Notes under the pieces: generated by a model
Seen by the model: only the letters and a program-made list of their open reading frames with translations
Database searches by the model: none
What the model was told of the DNA's origin: nothing
Source of the DNA: a virus
Direction: 5' to 3' (one strand)
Virus record (IMG/VR): IMGVR_UViG_3300010233_000280
Coordinates: 319-22,269 of that record
Length of the DNA stretch: 21,951 nt
Translations under genes and position numbers: made by a program
Shown: positions 6,704 to 11,111 of the stretch, piece after piece
Position numbering within the stretch: position 1 is the stretch's first letter
Layout: every line of letters starts with the position of its first letter

Positions 6704-6948
6704 CGAACGAAGAATTAACCGCTGCAATCATTGAAGGCCACAAGGCCAACAAGAAGCGCAATCAGATTGCCGCCGACCTGAAAATAGATCCAGTTCGATT
6801 GGATATCTTTATATCCACGAACAATCTTTCACGCACTAAGCTTGGATTTCAACCTTTGTTCGGCCAGATTATTCCAGCGGCTGAAAAGCCCATCAGGGCG
6901 AAAATGTCGGAGGGTGAAATCGCAATGCTCGGTAGTGTCTCAGTTTAA
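6700..6948 (+). pseudogene. 5' part of a phage gene split by the 1801-bp cassette
   Basis: The ATG overlaps the YqaJ stop (ATGA). The first 77 codons (MTNEELTAAIIEGHKANKKR..., with an AADLKIDPVRLDIFI stretch that looks helix-turn-helix-like) end exactly at the inserted element. The last five codons, GSVSV, and the TAA come from the element's inverted repeat. Joining 6700-6930 to 8740-8847 restores a single 112-aa frame with no mismatch, which shows that this is the disrupted third gene of the ERF/YqaJ operon. The intact protein is small, basic at its start, and of unknown function. The truncated 82-aa form could still be made. Confidence 0.75.
6923..6930. repeat. Left copy of 8-bp target-site duplication
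   Basis: CAATGCTC directly precedes the left inverted repeat and is repeated exactly at 8732-8739 right after the other end. Position and identity fit a duplication made on insertion. Confidence 0.85.
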
Positions 6949-6950
6949 AA
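6931..6950 (+). repeat. Left terminal inverted repeat of the cassette
   Basis: GGTAGTGTCTCAGTTTAAAA here is the exact reverse complement of 8712-8731. Identity stops at the next inner base. It supplies a stop codon (TAA, 6946-6948) to the interrupted gene. Confidence 0.88.
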
Positions 6951-6993
6951 GTTAAAGAGTTTCCAGCCTATCGCAAATTTCCCAACGCCCCTA

Positions 6994-7015
6994 TATAATG
7001 CTTACCGACAAGCAT
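6994..7015 (+). promoter_or_regulatory. -10 element and palindromic operator at the left of the cassette
   Basis: A perfect TATAAT lies at 6994-6999. An 18-base palindrome, ATGCTTACCGACAAGCAT (6998-7015; six-base arms), overlaps its end, near the expected transcript start. No good -35 box is visible 17 bases upstream, so the promoter may need an activator or be weak. Confidence 0.4.
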
Positions 7016-7031
7016 GATATGGAGCGAGAGA

Positions 7032-7256
7032 ATGTCCAACAATGATATGCCCTTCTTTAAATGGTGCAGGCAAGAGATTGCCGATTGTCAGGGGCTTTTA
7101 GAGAGGTATGAATCTGGCTCCATGCGCTTACGGCGGGGACCAGCTGGCGGCCCCTTAGAAGACATCACTGAAGCTGAAATTGCCAAACTAAAGATTGAGA
7201 TTAGTAACTTATCAGCTTTTCTTGAGCGGCACAGCCTAGAGAACACCAATGCCTAA
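7032..7256 (+). CDS. Cassette passenger 1: small helical protein, 74 aa
   Basis: I prefer ATG 7032 to ATG 7014: the sequence GGAGCGAGAG just before 7032 is a usable ribosome binding site, and the 7014 ATG lies inside an operator-like palindrome. The protein has two predicted helices (WCRQEIADCQGLLERYESG and ITEAEIAKLKIEISNLSAFLERH) separated by a short basic loop with RLRRGPAGGP. This is a helical-hairpin arrangement that suggests dimerisation. No known family is recognised. Its 3' end overlaps the next gene by 8 bases, so the two are probably translated together. Confidence 0.6.
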   Translation: MSNNDMPFFKWCRQEIADCQGLLERYESGSMRLRRGPAGGPLEDITEAEIAKLKIEISNLSAFLERHSLENTNA

Positions 7257-7482
7257 AGGTCCCAAAGGACAGAAACGCCCGGCTGACGTGATAGGCGCTG
7301 CCGTTATGGTCGCCCGTATCGCCACGGGTGAGATCGAAGATAAGGCCCAAAATGACGGAAAAGACCCTGCGGCCAAAGCCTTAGGCAAGAAAGGCGGGGT
7401 GGCCCGCGCCAAGGCTATGACGCCGGAGCGGCGGGCAGAGATTGCCAAAAAGGCCGCCGCCAGCAGATGGAACAAAAAATGA
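7249..7482 (+). CDS. Cassette passenger 2: basic KGG-type small protein, 77 aa
   Basis: The start is ATG 7249, overlapping the end of passenger 1. The N-terminus is very basic (MPKGPKGQKRPADVIGAAVM). Residues 38-76 carry DPAAKALGKKGGVARAKAMTPERRAEIAKKAAASRW, a lysine/alanine-rich segment with a KGG motif and an ERR-EIAKKAA-SRW pattern. Similar proteins are common in Alphaproteobacteria and are often labelled RNA-binding or histone-like without direct proof. It probably binds nucleic acid through the basic helix; whether DNA or RNA is not visible. A stop at 7480-7482 leads into the promoter region of passenger 3. Confidence 0.75.
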   Translation: MPKGPKGQKRPADVIGAAVMVARIATGEIEDKAQNDGKDPAAKALGKKGGVARAKAMTPERRAEIAKKAAASRWNKK

Positions 7483-7484
7483 CT

Positions 7485-7561
7485 CTGTTCTATCCTTATA
7501 CTATTTGTCCTTGATTTTTTAGAACAGGTCTGTACTATCCTCGGAAATGACTTTACCGAGG
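7485..7561 (+). promoter_or_regulatory. Promoter and operator repeats of passenger 3
   Basis: TTGATT (7511-7516) and TACTAT (7533-7538) are spaced by 16 bases. TCTGTTCTATCCT (from 7485) and TCTGTACTATCCT (ending 7541) are near-identical direct repeats. TGTTCTA near 7487 and TAGAACA near 7520 form an inverted pair that overlaps the promoter spacer. A second palindrome, CCTCGG (7539-7544) / CCGAGG (7556-7561), spans the likely transcript start and touches the Shine-Dalgarno GAGGAG. Autoregulation by the downstream winged-helix protein is an inference. Confidence 0.5.
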
Positions 7562-7569
7562 AGCGTAAA

Positions 7570-8370
7570 ATGACTGTAATTAAAGAGGTTAAGGATGAGC
7601 CGGATGCCAAGCGCCCACGGGCACAGTCTGGCACGGCTTACCCGTATTTCAATCTTGATGCCTCTATAAAGGTGGCGGCGATAATTTATGAGCGCGGGGG
7701 CGGCGCATGCACTGCGGACCAGCTCGCTTCTTTTCTTGGATATAGTGGTGTCCGCAACGGAACATTTCTGACGCGCGCTTCATCGGCAAAGCTTTTTTGC
7801 TTAATCGAAGCGCAAGGCGAAAAATACAGCCTTACTGAACGCGGTTACGCGATTATCACTCCCGTCATGCCAGAAGACCCGATCAACGCAAAGGTTCGTG
7901 CCTTTCTTGCTGTTCCGCTTTTCAATCTCATTTATGAAGAGTTCAAGGGAAAAACCCTGCCGCCGGAAATAGGGCTGCGTAATCTTTTTGAAAACAAATT
8001 TAAGATTGTGAAGGACCGCATAAACCCAGCCCTGAGGGTGTTCTATGAGTCCGCCGAACAGGCTGGTTTCTTTACATTAAACGGGGACCGCTCAAGGCTA
8101 ATTATGCCCATAACACAGGCCTCAGCGACTTCTCCTCATCTGCCCTCTGCATCGGAGATCAAGGAACCTACCTCTCCTCTGCCCCCCCAAGAGAAGCCGC
8201 GATTCAGTGGCGGTGGAGAAGGCCCTCCTCCTGGCGTTCACCCCGCCATTGTTGGGTTATTGCGTGAACTTCCGGCCCCGGGAAAGTGGTCCGGCAAAGT
8301 CAGGTTTATGAGGGCTTTTCAAAACACTTTAGATTTCATCTACCCAGATGATGAAGATTCTGCGTCATAA
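7570..8370 (+). CDS. Cassette passenger 3: predicted winged-helix protein, 266 aa
   Basis: Residues 24-100 (YPYFNLDASIKVAAIIYERGGG... DQLASFLGYSGVRNGTFLTR... YSLTERGYAII) look like a winged helix-turn-helix. Residues 105-180 form a second helical domain with LAVPLFNLIYEEFKG, LPPEIGLRNLFENKFKI and ALRVFYESAEQAGFF. A Pro/Ser/Gly-rich linker (about 184-222) leads to a conserved-looking tail, HPAIVGLLRELP ... FIYPDDEDS (224-264). The layout resembles a family of uncharacterised proteins (possibly DUF5343-like) found in accessory regions. It has no DDE, HUH or recombinase motif, so it is not the transposase. SD GAGGAG precedes ATG 7570. The stop lies in the loop of a 9-bp hairpin. Confidence 0.7.
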   Translation: MTVIKEVKDEPDAKRPRAQSGTAYPYFNLDASIKVAAIIYERGGGACTADQLASFLGYSGVRNGTFLTRASSAKLFCLIEAQGEKYSLTERGYAIITPVMPEDPINAKVRAFLAVPLFNLIYEEFKGKTLPPEIGLRNLFENKFKIVKDRINPALRVFYESAEQAGFFTLNGDRSRLIMPITQASATSPHLPSASEIKEPTSPLPPQEKPRFSGGGEGPPPGVHPAIVGLLRELPAPGKWSGKVRFMRAFQNTLDFIYPDDEDSAS

Positions 8371-8550
8371 GACGCAGAAGCGGCTCGGTGAGACGAGCCG
8401 TCCGCAATGCGCCAACGAGATAAGGGGGATAGGTAGTGTTAAGAAGAGTTTGATGCCCCAACAGATCCACGGGGTGGCCTGAGGGTCAGCGGGTGAGTGA
8501 AGGTGCTCTAACACCAACACTCATCCCGCAAGGCTTTTAAAACCCTGGTA
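8358..8550 (+). ncRNA. Putative structured RNA: run of adjacent hairpins
   Basis: Hairpin 1 is TTCTGCGTC (8358-8366) / GACGCAGAA (8371-8379), perfect, with the passenger-3 stop in its loop. Hairpin 2 is CGGCTCG (8381-8387) / CGAGCCG (8394-8400), also perfect. Three more helices then abut without spacers: CCCC (8456-8459) / GGGG (8471-8474); TGGCC (8475-8479) / GGTCA (8484-8488); and an 11-bp stem 8489-8499 / 8518-8529 with one bulged T, capped by GGTG (8502-8505) / CACC (8512-8515). No reading frame explains this stretch. It ends just before a tRNA-like fold. I recognise no known RNA family. Hairpin 1 may also serve as a terminator. Confidence 0.45.
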
Positions 8551-8621
8551 GGGGGCAGCAGGTTCGCGGGACAGGGACTTTCCATTCTCCACCCGACGGT
8601 TCGATTCCGTTTGCCTCCACC
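8551..8621 (+). ncRNA. tRNA-like fold without a clear anticodon arm
   Basis: GGGGGCA (8551-8557) pairs over seven positions (one G-T) with TGCCTCC (8612-8618), followed by A-CC and a T-run. Upstream of the 3' strand is a normal T-arm: GACGG (8595-8599), loop TTCGATT (8600-8606), CCGTT (8607-8611). The 37 bases between have GGG-A in a D-loop-like place but no clean D stem and no convincing 7-base anticodon loop. GGTTCGCGGGA resembles the D-loop region of tmRNA, but no tag frame is present. It could be a decayed tRNA, a tRNA-like 3' end of the upstream structured RNA, or a mimic. Probably not a working tRNA. Confidence 0.4.
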
Positions 8622-8711
8622 TTTTTCAATTTATAACATATTGAGCTTACTGTCAAAATTAAATTTTTGATTAAAGATCAAGGCCTTGGTGCGTCCAAGC
8701 CGATAGAACGT
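8622..8711. other. AT-rich noncoding spacer before the right end of the cassette
   Basis: A T-run directly after the tRNA-like fold could end its transcript. The rest is AT-rich, with AAATTTTTGATTAAAGATC-like sequence, and carries no gene. Confidence 0.5.
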
Positions 8712-8731
8712 TTTTAAACTGAGACACTACC
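8712..8731 (-). repeat. Right terminal inverted repeat of the cassette
   Basis: TTTTAAACTGAGACACTACC is the exact reverse complement of 6931-6950. Confidence 0.88.
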
Positions 8732-8739
8732 CAATGCTC
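8732..8739. repeat. Right copy of 8-bp target-site duplication
   Basis: CAATGCTC matches 6923-6930 exactly and abuts the right inverted repeat. Confidence 0.85.
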
Positions 8740-8847
8740 TATGCAGGGCGCCGATATGAGGATTATAAGGTACGCTCCTCCGGCGCGTCTATAAATAAGC
8801 CGATATGGAGCGGGGAAGTCTTCACGGTTTCTTCGATGGCGTTTTAA
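8740..8847 (+). pseudogene. 3' part of the phage gene split by the cassette
   Basis: Thirty-five codons (YAGRRYEDYKVRSSGASINK then PIWSGEVFTVSSMAF) and a TAA continue the frame of 6700-6930 once the cassette and one 8-bp repeat are removed. The stop ends exactly one base before tRNA-Gln, so the original operon ran straight into the tRNA. The fragment has no start of its own and is probably not translated now. Confidence 0.72.
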
Positions 8848-8922
8848 TCCCGCGTAGCCAAATGGTAAGGCACATGACTTTGAATCATGTAATTTTAGGT
8901 TCGAGCCCTGGCGCGGGAACCA
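8848..8922 (+). tRNA. tRNA-Gln (anticodon TTG)
   Basis: The acceptor TCCCGCG (8848-8854) pairs perfectly with CGCGGGA (8912-8918), followed by discriminator A and an encoded CCA (8920-8922). The anticodon stem CATGA/TCATG encloses the loop CTTTGAA, with TTG at 8880-8882 reading CAA (and by wobble CAG). The T-arm has the usual GGTTCGAGCCC form. Encoded CCA and position at a phage operon end fit a phage-carried tRNA. Confidence 0.93.
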
Positions 8923-8928
8923 AATAAA

Positions 8929-8956
8929 AAGGGCAGCTCAGAAATGGGCTGCCCTT
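8929..8956 (-). terminator. Rho-independent terminator between converging units
   Basis: AAGGGCAGC (8929-8937) pairs perfectly with GCTGCCCTT (8948-8956) around a 10-base loop. On the minus strand it is followed by a T-rich run, so it mainly ends the small minus-strand gene at 8974. It can also stop read-through after tRNA-Gln. Confidence 0.75.
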
Positions 8957-8973
8957 CCTACACCGTCGAGAAA

Positions 8974-9195
8974 TTAAACTTTATCAACACTCGCCGTAAC
9001 TTTCAATACCACACCGAGAGCCGACAGCTCATCAGTCAGAACCTTCACTTTAGCGGCCGCATCGCCAAAGCTTTCGGGGTTCAGGGTATCCACAGGGATG
9101 TAACCCGTGATCGCGAATTTATAAGCCGTTTGACGGCTGTTACGGGGCTTACGTTCGGTTTCGGCCACGACAGCCAATTTAGGATGCTCGCTCAT
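8974..9195 (-). CDS. Hypothetical small protein, 73 aa
   Basis: The protein begins MSEHPKLAVVAETERKPRNS and continues TAYKFAITGYIPVDTLN...AAKVKVLTDELSALGVVLKVTASVDKV. This is a small alpha/beta domain with a repeated beta-strand pattern. AAGAGAG lies about 5-10 bases before the ATG on the minus strand. A perfect terminator hairpin follows the stop. It is the only minus-strand gene among the early genes and has its own AT-rich promoter region at 9200-9290. No known family is recognised. Confidence 0.7.
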   Translation of the reverse strand: MSEHPKLAVVAETERKPRNSRQTAYKFAITGYIPVDTLNPESFGDAAAKVKVLTDELSALGVVLKVTASVDKV

Positions 9196-9337
9196 GATTC
9201 TCTCTTACTTTTAAGGTTTGTCGGAAAGTTCATCATAGAAATAAATTATCTTATATGCAAATTATATCTTGTGCGCACGATAAGAATATGGGAGCTTATT
9301 TTTGTCTGCGGCGGCATCTCACATAAGGCGAAAATTC
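9196..9337. promoter_or_regulatory. AT-rich divergent intergenic region
   Basis: This separates two divergently read small genes. On the minus strand a perfect TATAAT is present (9266-9261) without a strong -35. AATTATCTT (9244-9252) repeats the arm of the palindrome before erf, and TCTTGTGCGCACGATAAGA (9267-9285) is an imperfect palindrome around GTGCGCAC. These may be repressor sites; the evidence is modest. Confidence 0.35.
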
Positions 9338-9526
9338 ATGTCCATAAACACTGCAAGCACTGTATTCTTCGATCCAAAAAATGCCCGCACTATTTTATCC
9401 AAAGCCAAAAAGCCTATGAAGGTTTTCTCTGGCATTGATATGAAGCTAGCAAAGCTGCTTACGAAGCGTTCTGAGCGCACCGCGCGCGGTCGCTGGGCGA
9501 CGGGTGAAGATAAGGTAATAAAATAG
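9338..9526 (+). CDS. Hypothetical basic small protein, 62 aa
   Basis: ATG 9338 is taken as start; the frame opens further upstream at a TTG (9302), but that part lies in the AT-rich promoter-like region. The protein is lysine/arginine-rich (FFDPKNARTILSKAKKPMKV... LLTKRSERTARGRWATGEDKVIK), so it may bind nucleic acid. Its TAG stop (9524-9526) shares its last base with the first base of tRNA-Tyr. No family is recognised. Confidence 0.5.
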   Translation: MSINTASTVFFDPKNARTILSKAKKPMKVFSGIDMKLAKLLTKRSERTARGRWATGEDKVIK

Positions 9527-9611
9527 GGTAGGTTGGTGAGTGGCTAAAGCCTTCAGACTGTAAATCTGATCTCTTCGGAGTACGCAGGTTCGAATCCTGC
9601 CTTACCCACCA
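9526..9611 (+). tRNA. tRNA-Tyr (anticodon GTA)
   Basis: This is a class II tRNA of 86 bases with a long variable arm (CTCTTCGGAG). The acceptor GGGTAGG (9526-9532) pairs with CTTACCC (9601-9607; one G-T) plus A and an encoded CCA (9609-9611). The anticodon loop CTGTAAA holds GTA at 9560-9562. The T-arm is GCAGGTTCGAATCCTGC. All canonical parts are present. Confidence 0.95.
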
Positions 9612-9617
9612 AGATTG

Positions 9618-9692
9618 ATGCATGGCTACCCGGAGAGCCTGGCCATGCATTAATAGGACGGTGCCCTGCGGGATTAAGTTCCGGGGCGCCGT
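9618..9692 (+). terminator. Tandem hairpins after tRNA-Tyr
   Basis: ATGCATGGC (9618-9626) pairs perfectly with GCCATGCAT (9642-9650). A second stem, ACGGTGCCC (9658-9666) / GGGCGCCGT (9684-9692), has one G-T pair and is followed by TTTCTATTT on the plus strand. The second looks like a plus-strand terminator, and the pair separates the converging transcription units. Confidence 0.6.
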
Positions 9693-9698
9693 TTCTAT

Positions 9699-10142
9699 TT
9701 ATGCCGCAGGCTGATTCCACAGCGCAATTTCAGAATTCCGCCGAGCAGTCAGGGCACTCGAAGGCTGCCCATTAATCTTGTTCCACCGTGCTAGCTGTGC
9801 TGGCACTTGGTCATATTGGCCCTGGTTAAGCAATTCCAGCAGGGTTGAGCCCTGTAAGCGCCCAGCACCCACGTTAAACGTAAATACCACCAAGGCTGCA
9901 AACTGGTTATCCGTCAGCGGAACCTTCACCAGATCCTCAACCAATGCCCCCGTGGTGGCGATATCCTGCGCCAGGAGGGCCTCTGCCCTAAATTGGGATA
10001 TGGTGAGGCCCATGAACACGTCCGCGCCCGTGTGACCATAGCCTATGGTCGGGATGCCCGCAGGATCAAGATAGGCGCTAAGGGAGCACCCTTCATATTT
10101 CTTAATAAGAGGGACGACACTACCCGGAATTTCCCTAGCCAT
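9699..10142 (-). CDS. Endolysin, GH24 lysozyme
   Basis: This 147-aa protein matches phage T4-type/lambdoid lysozymes (glycoside hydrolase 24), which cleave the MurNAc-GlcNAc bond of peptidoglycan. The catalytic triad has the exact family spacing: Glu17 (KYEG), Asp26 (YLDP) and Thr32 (IPTIGYGHT). Further blocks are PLTDNQFAALVVFTFNVG and LARWNKING followed by ALTARRNSEIALW, the usual R-R-E-LW end. There is no N-terminal signal or SAR segment, so release depends on a holin. It is the last gene of the minus-strand late/lysis module. Length is normal. Confidence 0.95.
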   Translation of the reverse strand: MAREIPGSVVPLIKKYEGCSLSAYLDPAGIPTIGYGHTGADVFMGLTISQFRAEALLAQDIATTGALVEDLVKVPLTDNQFAALVVFTFNVGAGRLQGSTLLELLNQGQYDQVPAQLARWNKINGQPSSALTARRNSEIALWNQPAA

Positions 10143-10314
10143 TAGCCTCTCATCCTAATACGCTTCTTCCTAACGGGACGCATAGCAGAGACGGGGCGAC
10201 ACACTAAGGCGCTATTTTCCACCCAATCTCTTGAAATGTCATACCTACGGCGGCGCGTCATCGGGGGACACATACTTGTTGAATCGTCCATTCATGGGAA
10301 CCCCTGGGCAGATG

Positions 10315-10536
10315 TTACTGAGGATGGATAGCGCGCCAATTGGAAAGAAAACTCTCAATGGAGGCCAACAATGCAGCCGCCCCAACAAGAAACCCACCGA
10401 TGACTATTGAAAGTCGCCATAATGTTCGACCTACAGCTGTCCATCGTTGGTAATCATCAATCAAAGCATTCAATACCTTTTGTCTTTTTTCAACTATGGG
10501 GATCTCTGCCATGGACTCCGGTTCTTGATCGTTCAT
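10315..10536 (-). CDS. Small one-TM protein of the lysis module, 73 aa
   Basis: A charged N-terminus (MNDQEPESMAEIPIVEKRQK) is followed by a helix and a single clear membrane segment (about residues 41-62, RLSIVIGGFLVGAAALLASI). The start overlaps the upstream holin-like gene's stop (ATGA). Between holin-like and endolysin genes it may be a second holin, a pinholin or an antiholin; the sequence does not decide. The 172 bases between it and the endolysin gene hold only very short frames. Confidence 0.65.
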   Translation of the reverse strand: MNDQEPESMAEIPIVEKRQKVLNALIDDYQRWTAVGRTLWRLSIVIGGFLVGAAALLASIESFLSNWRAIHPQ

Positions 10537-10751
10537 TTCGGAGCATCCTGTGAAGGAGGTGGAGAAGAATCTCCATTTAGAAGGAATGCCGCCAGTCCCG
10601 CAAGGGCTGAGGCAACATCCGTGATCTCCGTGAGCAACCCAGGACTGGCATTAAAATGAAATACCAGGAGGATGGCACCTAGGCCCGCATAAGACGATGG
10701 TTGCTTGAGGCGGATTAAAAGTGGCAATAGGCGCTCTTTATCGATCTTCAT
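10533..10751 (-). CDS. Holin-like protein, 72 aa
   Basis: The start is set at the second Met (ATG 10751) because GGAGGT lies six bases before it on the minus strand; an upstream Met at 10766 has no such site. The protein has two hydrophobic segments (SYAGLGAILLVFHF and VASALAGLAAFLL) joined by a short loop containing SPGLLTEI, with a polar C-terminus (DSSPPPSQDAPK). This matches small two-TM holins of the type beginning LK-PSSYAGL in proteobacterial phages. It would form membrane lesions that free the endolysin. Its position next to spanin and lysozyme genes supports the call. Confidence 0.78.
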   Translation of the reverse strand: MKIDKERLLPLLIRLKQPSSYAGLGAILLVFHFNASPGLLTEITDVASALAGLAAFLLNGDSSPPPSQDAPK

Positions 10752-10753
10752 TA

Positions 10754-10969
10754 TCAACCTCCACACTTTCTATCCCAAGCTTCGTTGAGTGCCTCTATCT
10801 GGATCTTTTCCTGGCGTGTAAGGCGATCTTCATAGCCGTCATCAACATCAATCGGTTTTACCCAGGAACATCCGTCTGCGCCTATCTTGCTCGTCGTGCA
10901 CCCGTTGATTAAGCTCATCATCGCTAAGAGTGCCAAGCTCAGAACTAATTTTATTGGCTTCCTCTGCAT
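10754..10969 (-). CDS. Outer-membrane spanin lipoprotein (Rz1-like), 71 aa
   Basis: The N-terminal signal (KLVLSLALLAMMSLINGC) has a lipobox ending at Cys24, which would be lipidated. The mature part contains GCSWVKPIDVDDGYEDRLTRQ...IEALNEAWDRKC, a C-W-PI...D-LT...N--W--C pattern common in short o-spanins of proteobacterial phages. Its 5' third (10848-10969) lies inside the i-spanin gene in another frame, the classic Rz/Rz1 nesting. It would bridge to the inner-membrane partner and fuse membranes at the last step of lysis. Confidence 0.85.
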   Translation of the reverse strand: MQRKPIKLVLSLALLAMMSLINGCTTSKIGADGCSWVKPIDVDDGYEDRLTRQEKIQIEALNEAWDRKCGG

Positions 10970-11111
10970 AGCTCACGGCCTCCCTCAGATCGTCAGCTTG
11001 TTGGGATTTCTCTCCGCGCCTAAAGATCGCCCATGAGGTTAGCAATGAGCATAGGCCGCCCATGATCGCCTCAAAGACCCCCTTGAATAGCGCGGAGAGA
11101 ATAGTGCCCAT
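10848..11111 (-). CDS. Inner-membrane spanin (Rz-like), 87 aa
   Basis: The N-terminal hydrophobic segment (about residues 5-29, LSALFKGVFEAIMGGLCSLLTSWAIF) is an inner-membrane anchor. The rest is charged and helical (EKSQQADDLREAVSYAEEANKISSELGTLSDDELNQRVHDEQDRRRR), forming a periplasmic coiled coil. It is short for an Rz protein, but the overlapping Rz1-like lipoprotein in another frame fixes the assignment. Its start shares a base with the previous stop (TAATG). Confidence 0.8.
   Translation of the reverse strand: MGTILSALFKGVFEAIMGGLCSLLTSWAIFRRGEKSQQADDLREAVSYAEEANKISSELGTLSDDELNQRVHDEQDRRRRMFLGKTD

Larger units (their letters stand above)
6931..8731. mobile_element. Non-autonomous 1801-bp mobile insertion cassette, no transposase
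   Basis: Perfect 20-bp inverted repeats bound this segment, and an 8-bp direct repeat flanks it. Excision in silico rejoins a broken phage gene in frame. Inside are three same-strand genes, promoter-like sites and a structured noncoding region, but no transposase or recombinase. This is the layout of a mobile insertion cassette mobilised in trans by a related full element. An 8-bp duplication is compatible with several DDE families; the IS1595 family is one candidate because it makes 8-bp duplications and often carries passenger genes. The family assignment is inference. Confidence 0.85.

Noticed and set aside
7570-8370. The 266-aa protein as the cassette's transposase
   Set aside because: It has no DDE, HUH, tyrosine or serine recombinase motif, and its two halves look like winged-helix and helical domains.
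8432-8439. Internal GGTAGTGT copy of the cassette end
   Set aside because: Only eight bases match, which is too little to claim a third end or a nested element.
8380-8620. Group I or group II intron in the noncoding part of the cassette
   Set aside because: No group I core sequences and no domain V-like hairpin with the usual catalytic triad could be found.
8551-8621. A complete or permuted tmRNA gene
   Set aside because: The D-loop-like and T-arm parts are in ordinary tRNA order only about 40 bases apart, and no tag reading frame or pseudoknot region is present, so only a tRNA-like fold is claimed.
8944-9438. 164-aa plus-strand frame
   Set aside because: It starts in the loop of a terminator hairpin, runs antisense to the 73-aa gene and through an AT-rich promoter region, and overlaps the 62-aa gene.
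9459-9650. Minus-strand frame across tRNA-Tyr reading WWVRQDSNLRTPKRSDLQSE
   Set aside because: This is the well-known false protein produced by translating the antisense strand of a tRNA gene.
10143-10314. Tiny frames between the endolysin and one-TM genes, including a basic 20-residue frame ending at the endolysin start
   Set aside because: They are too short, need a GTG start and lack clear ribosome binding sites.
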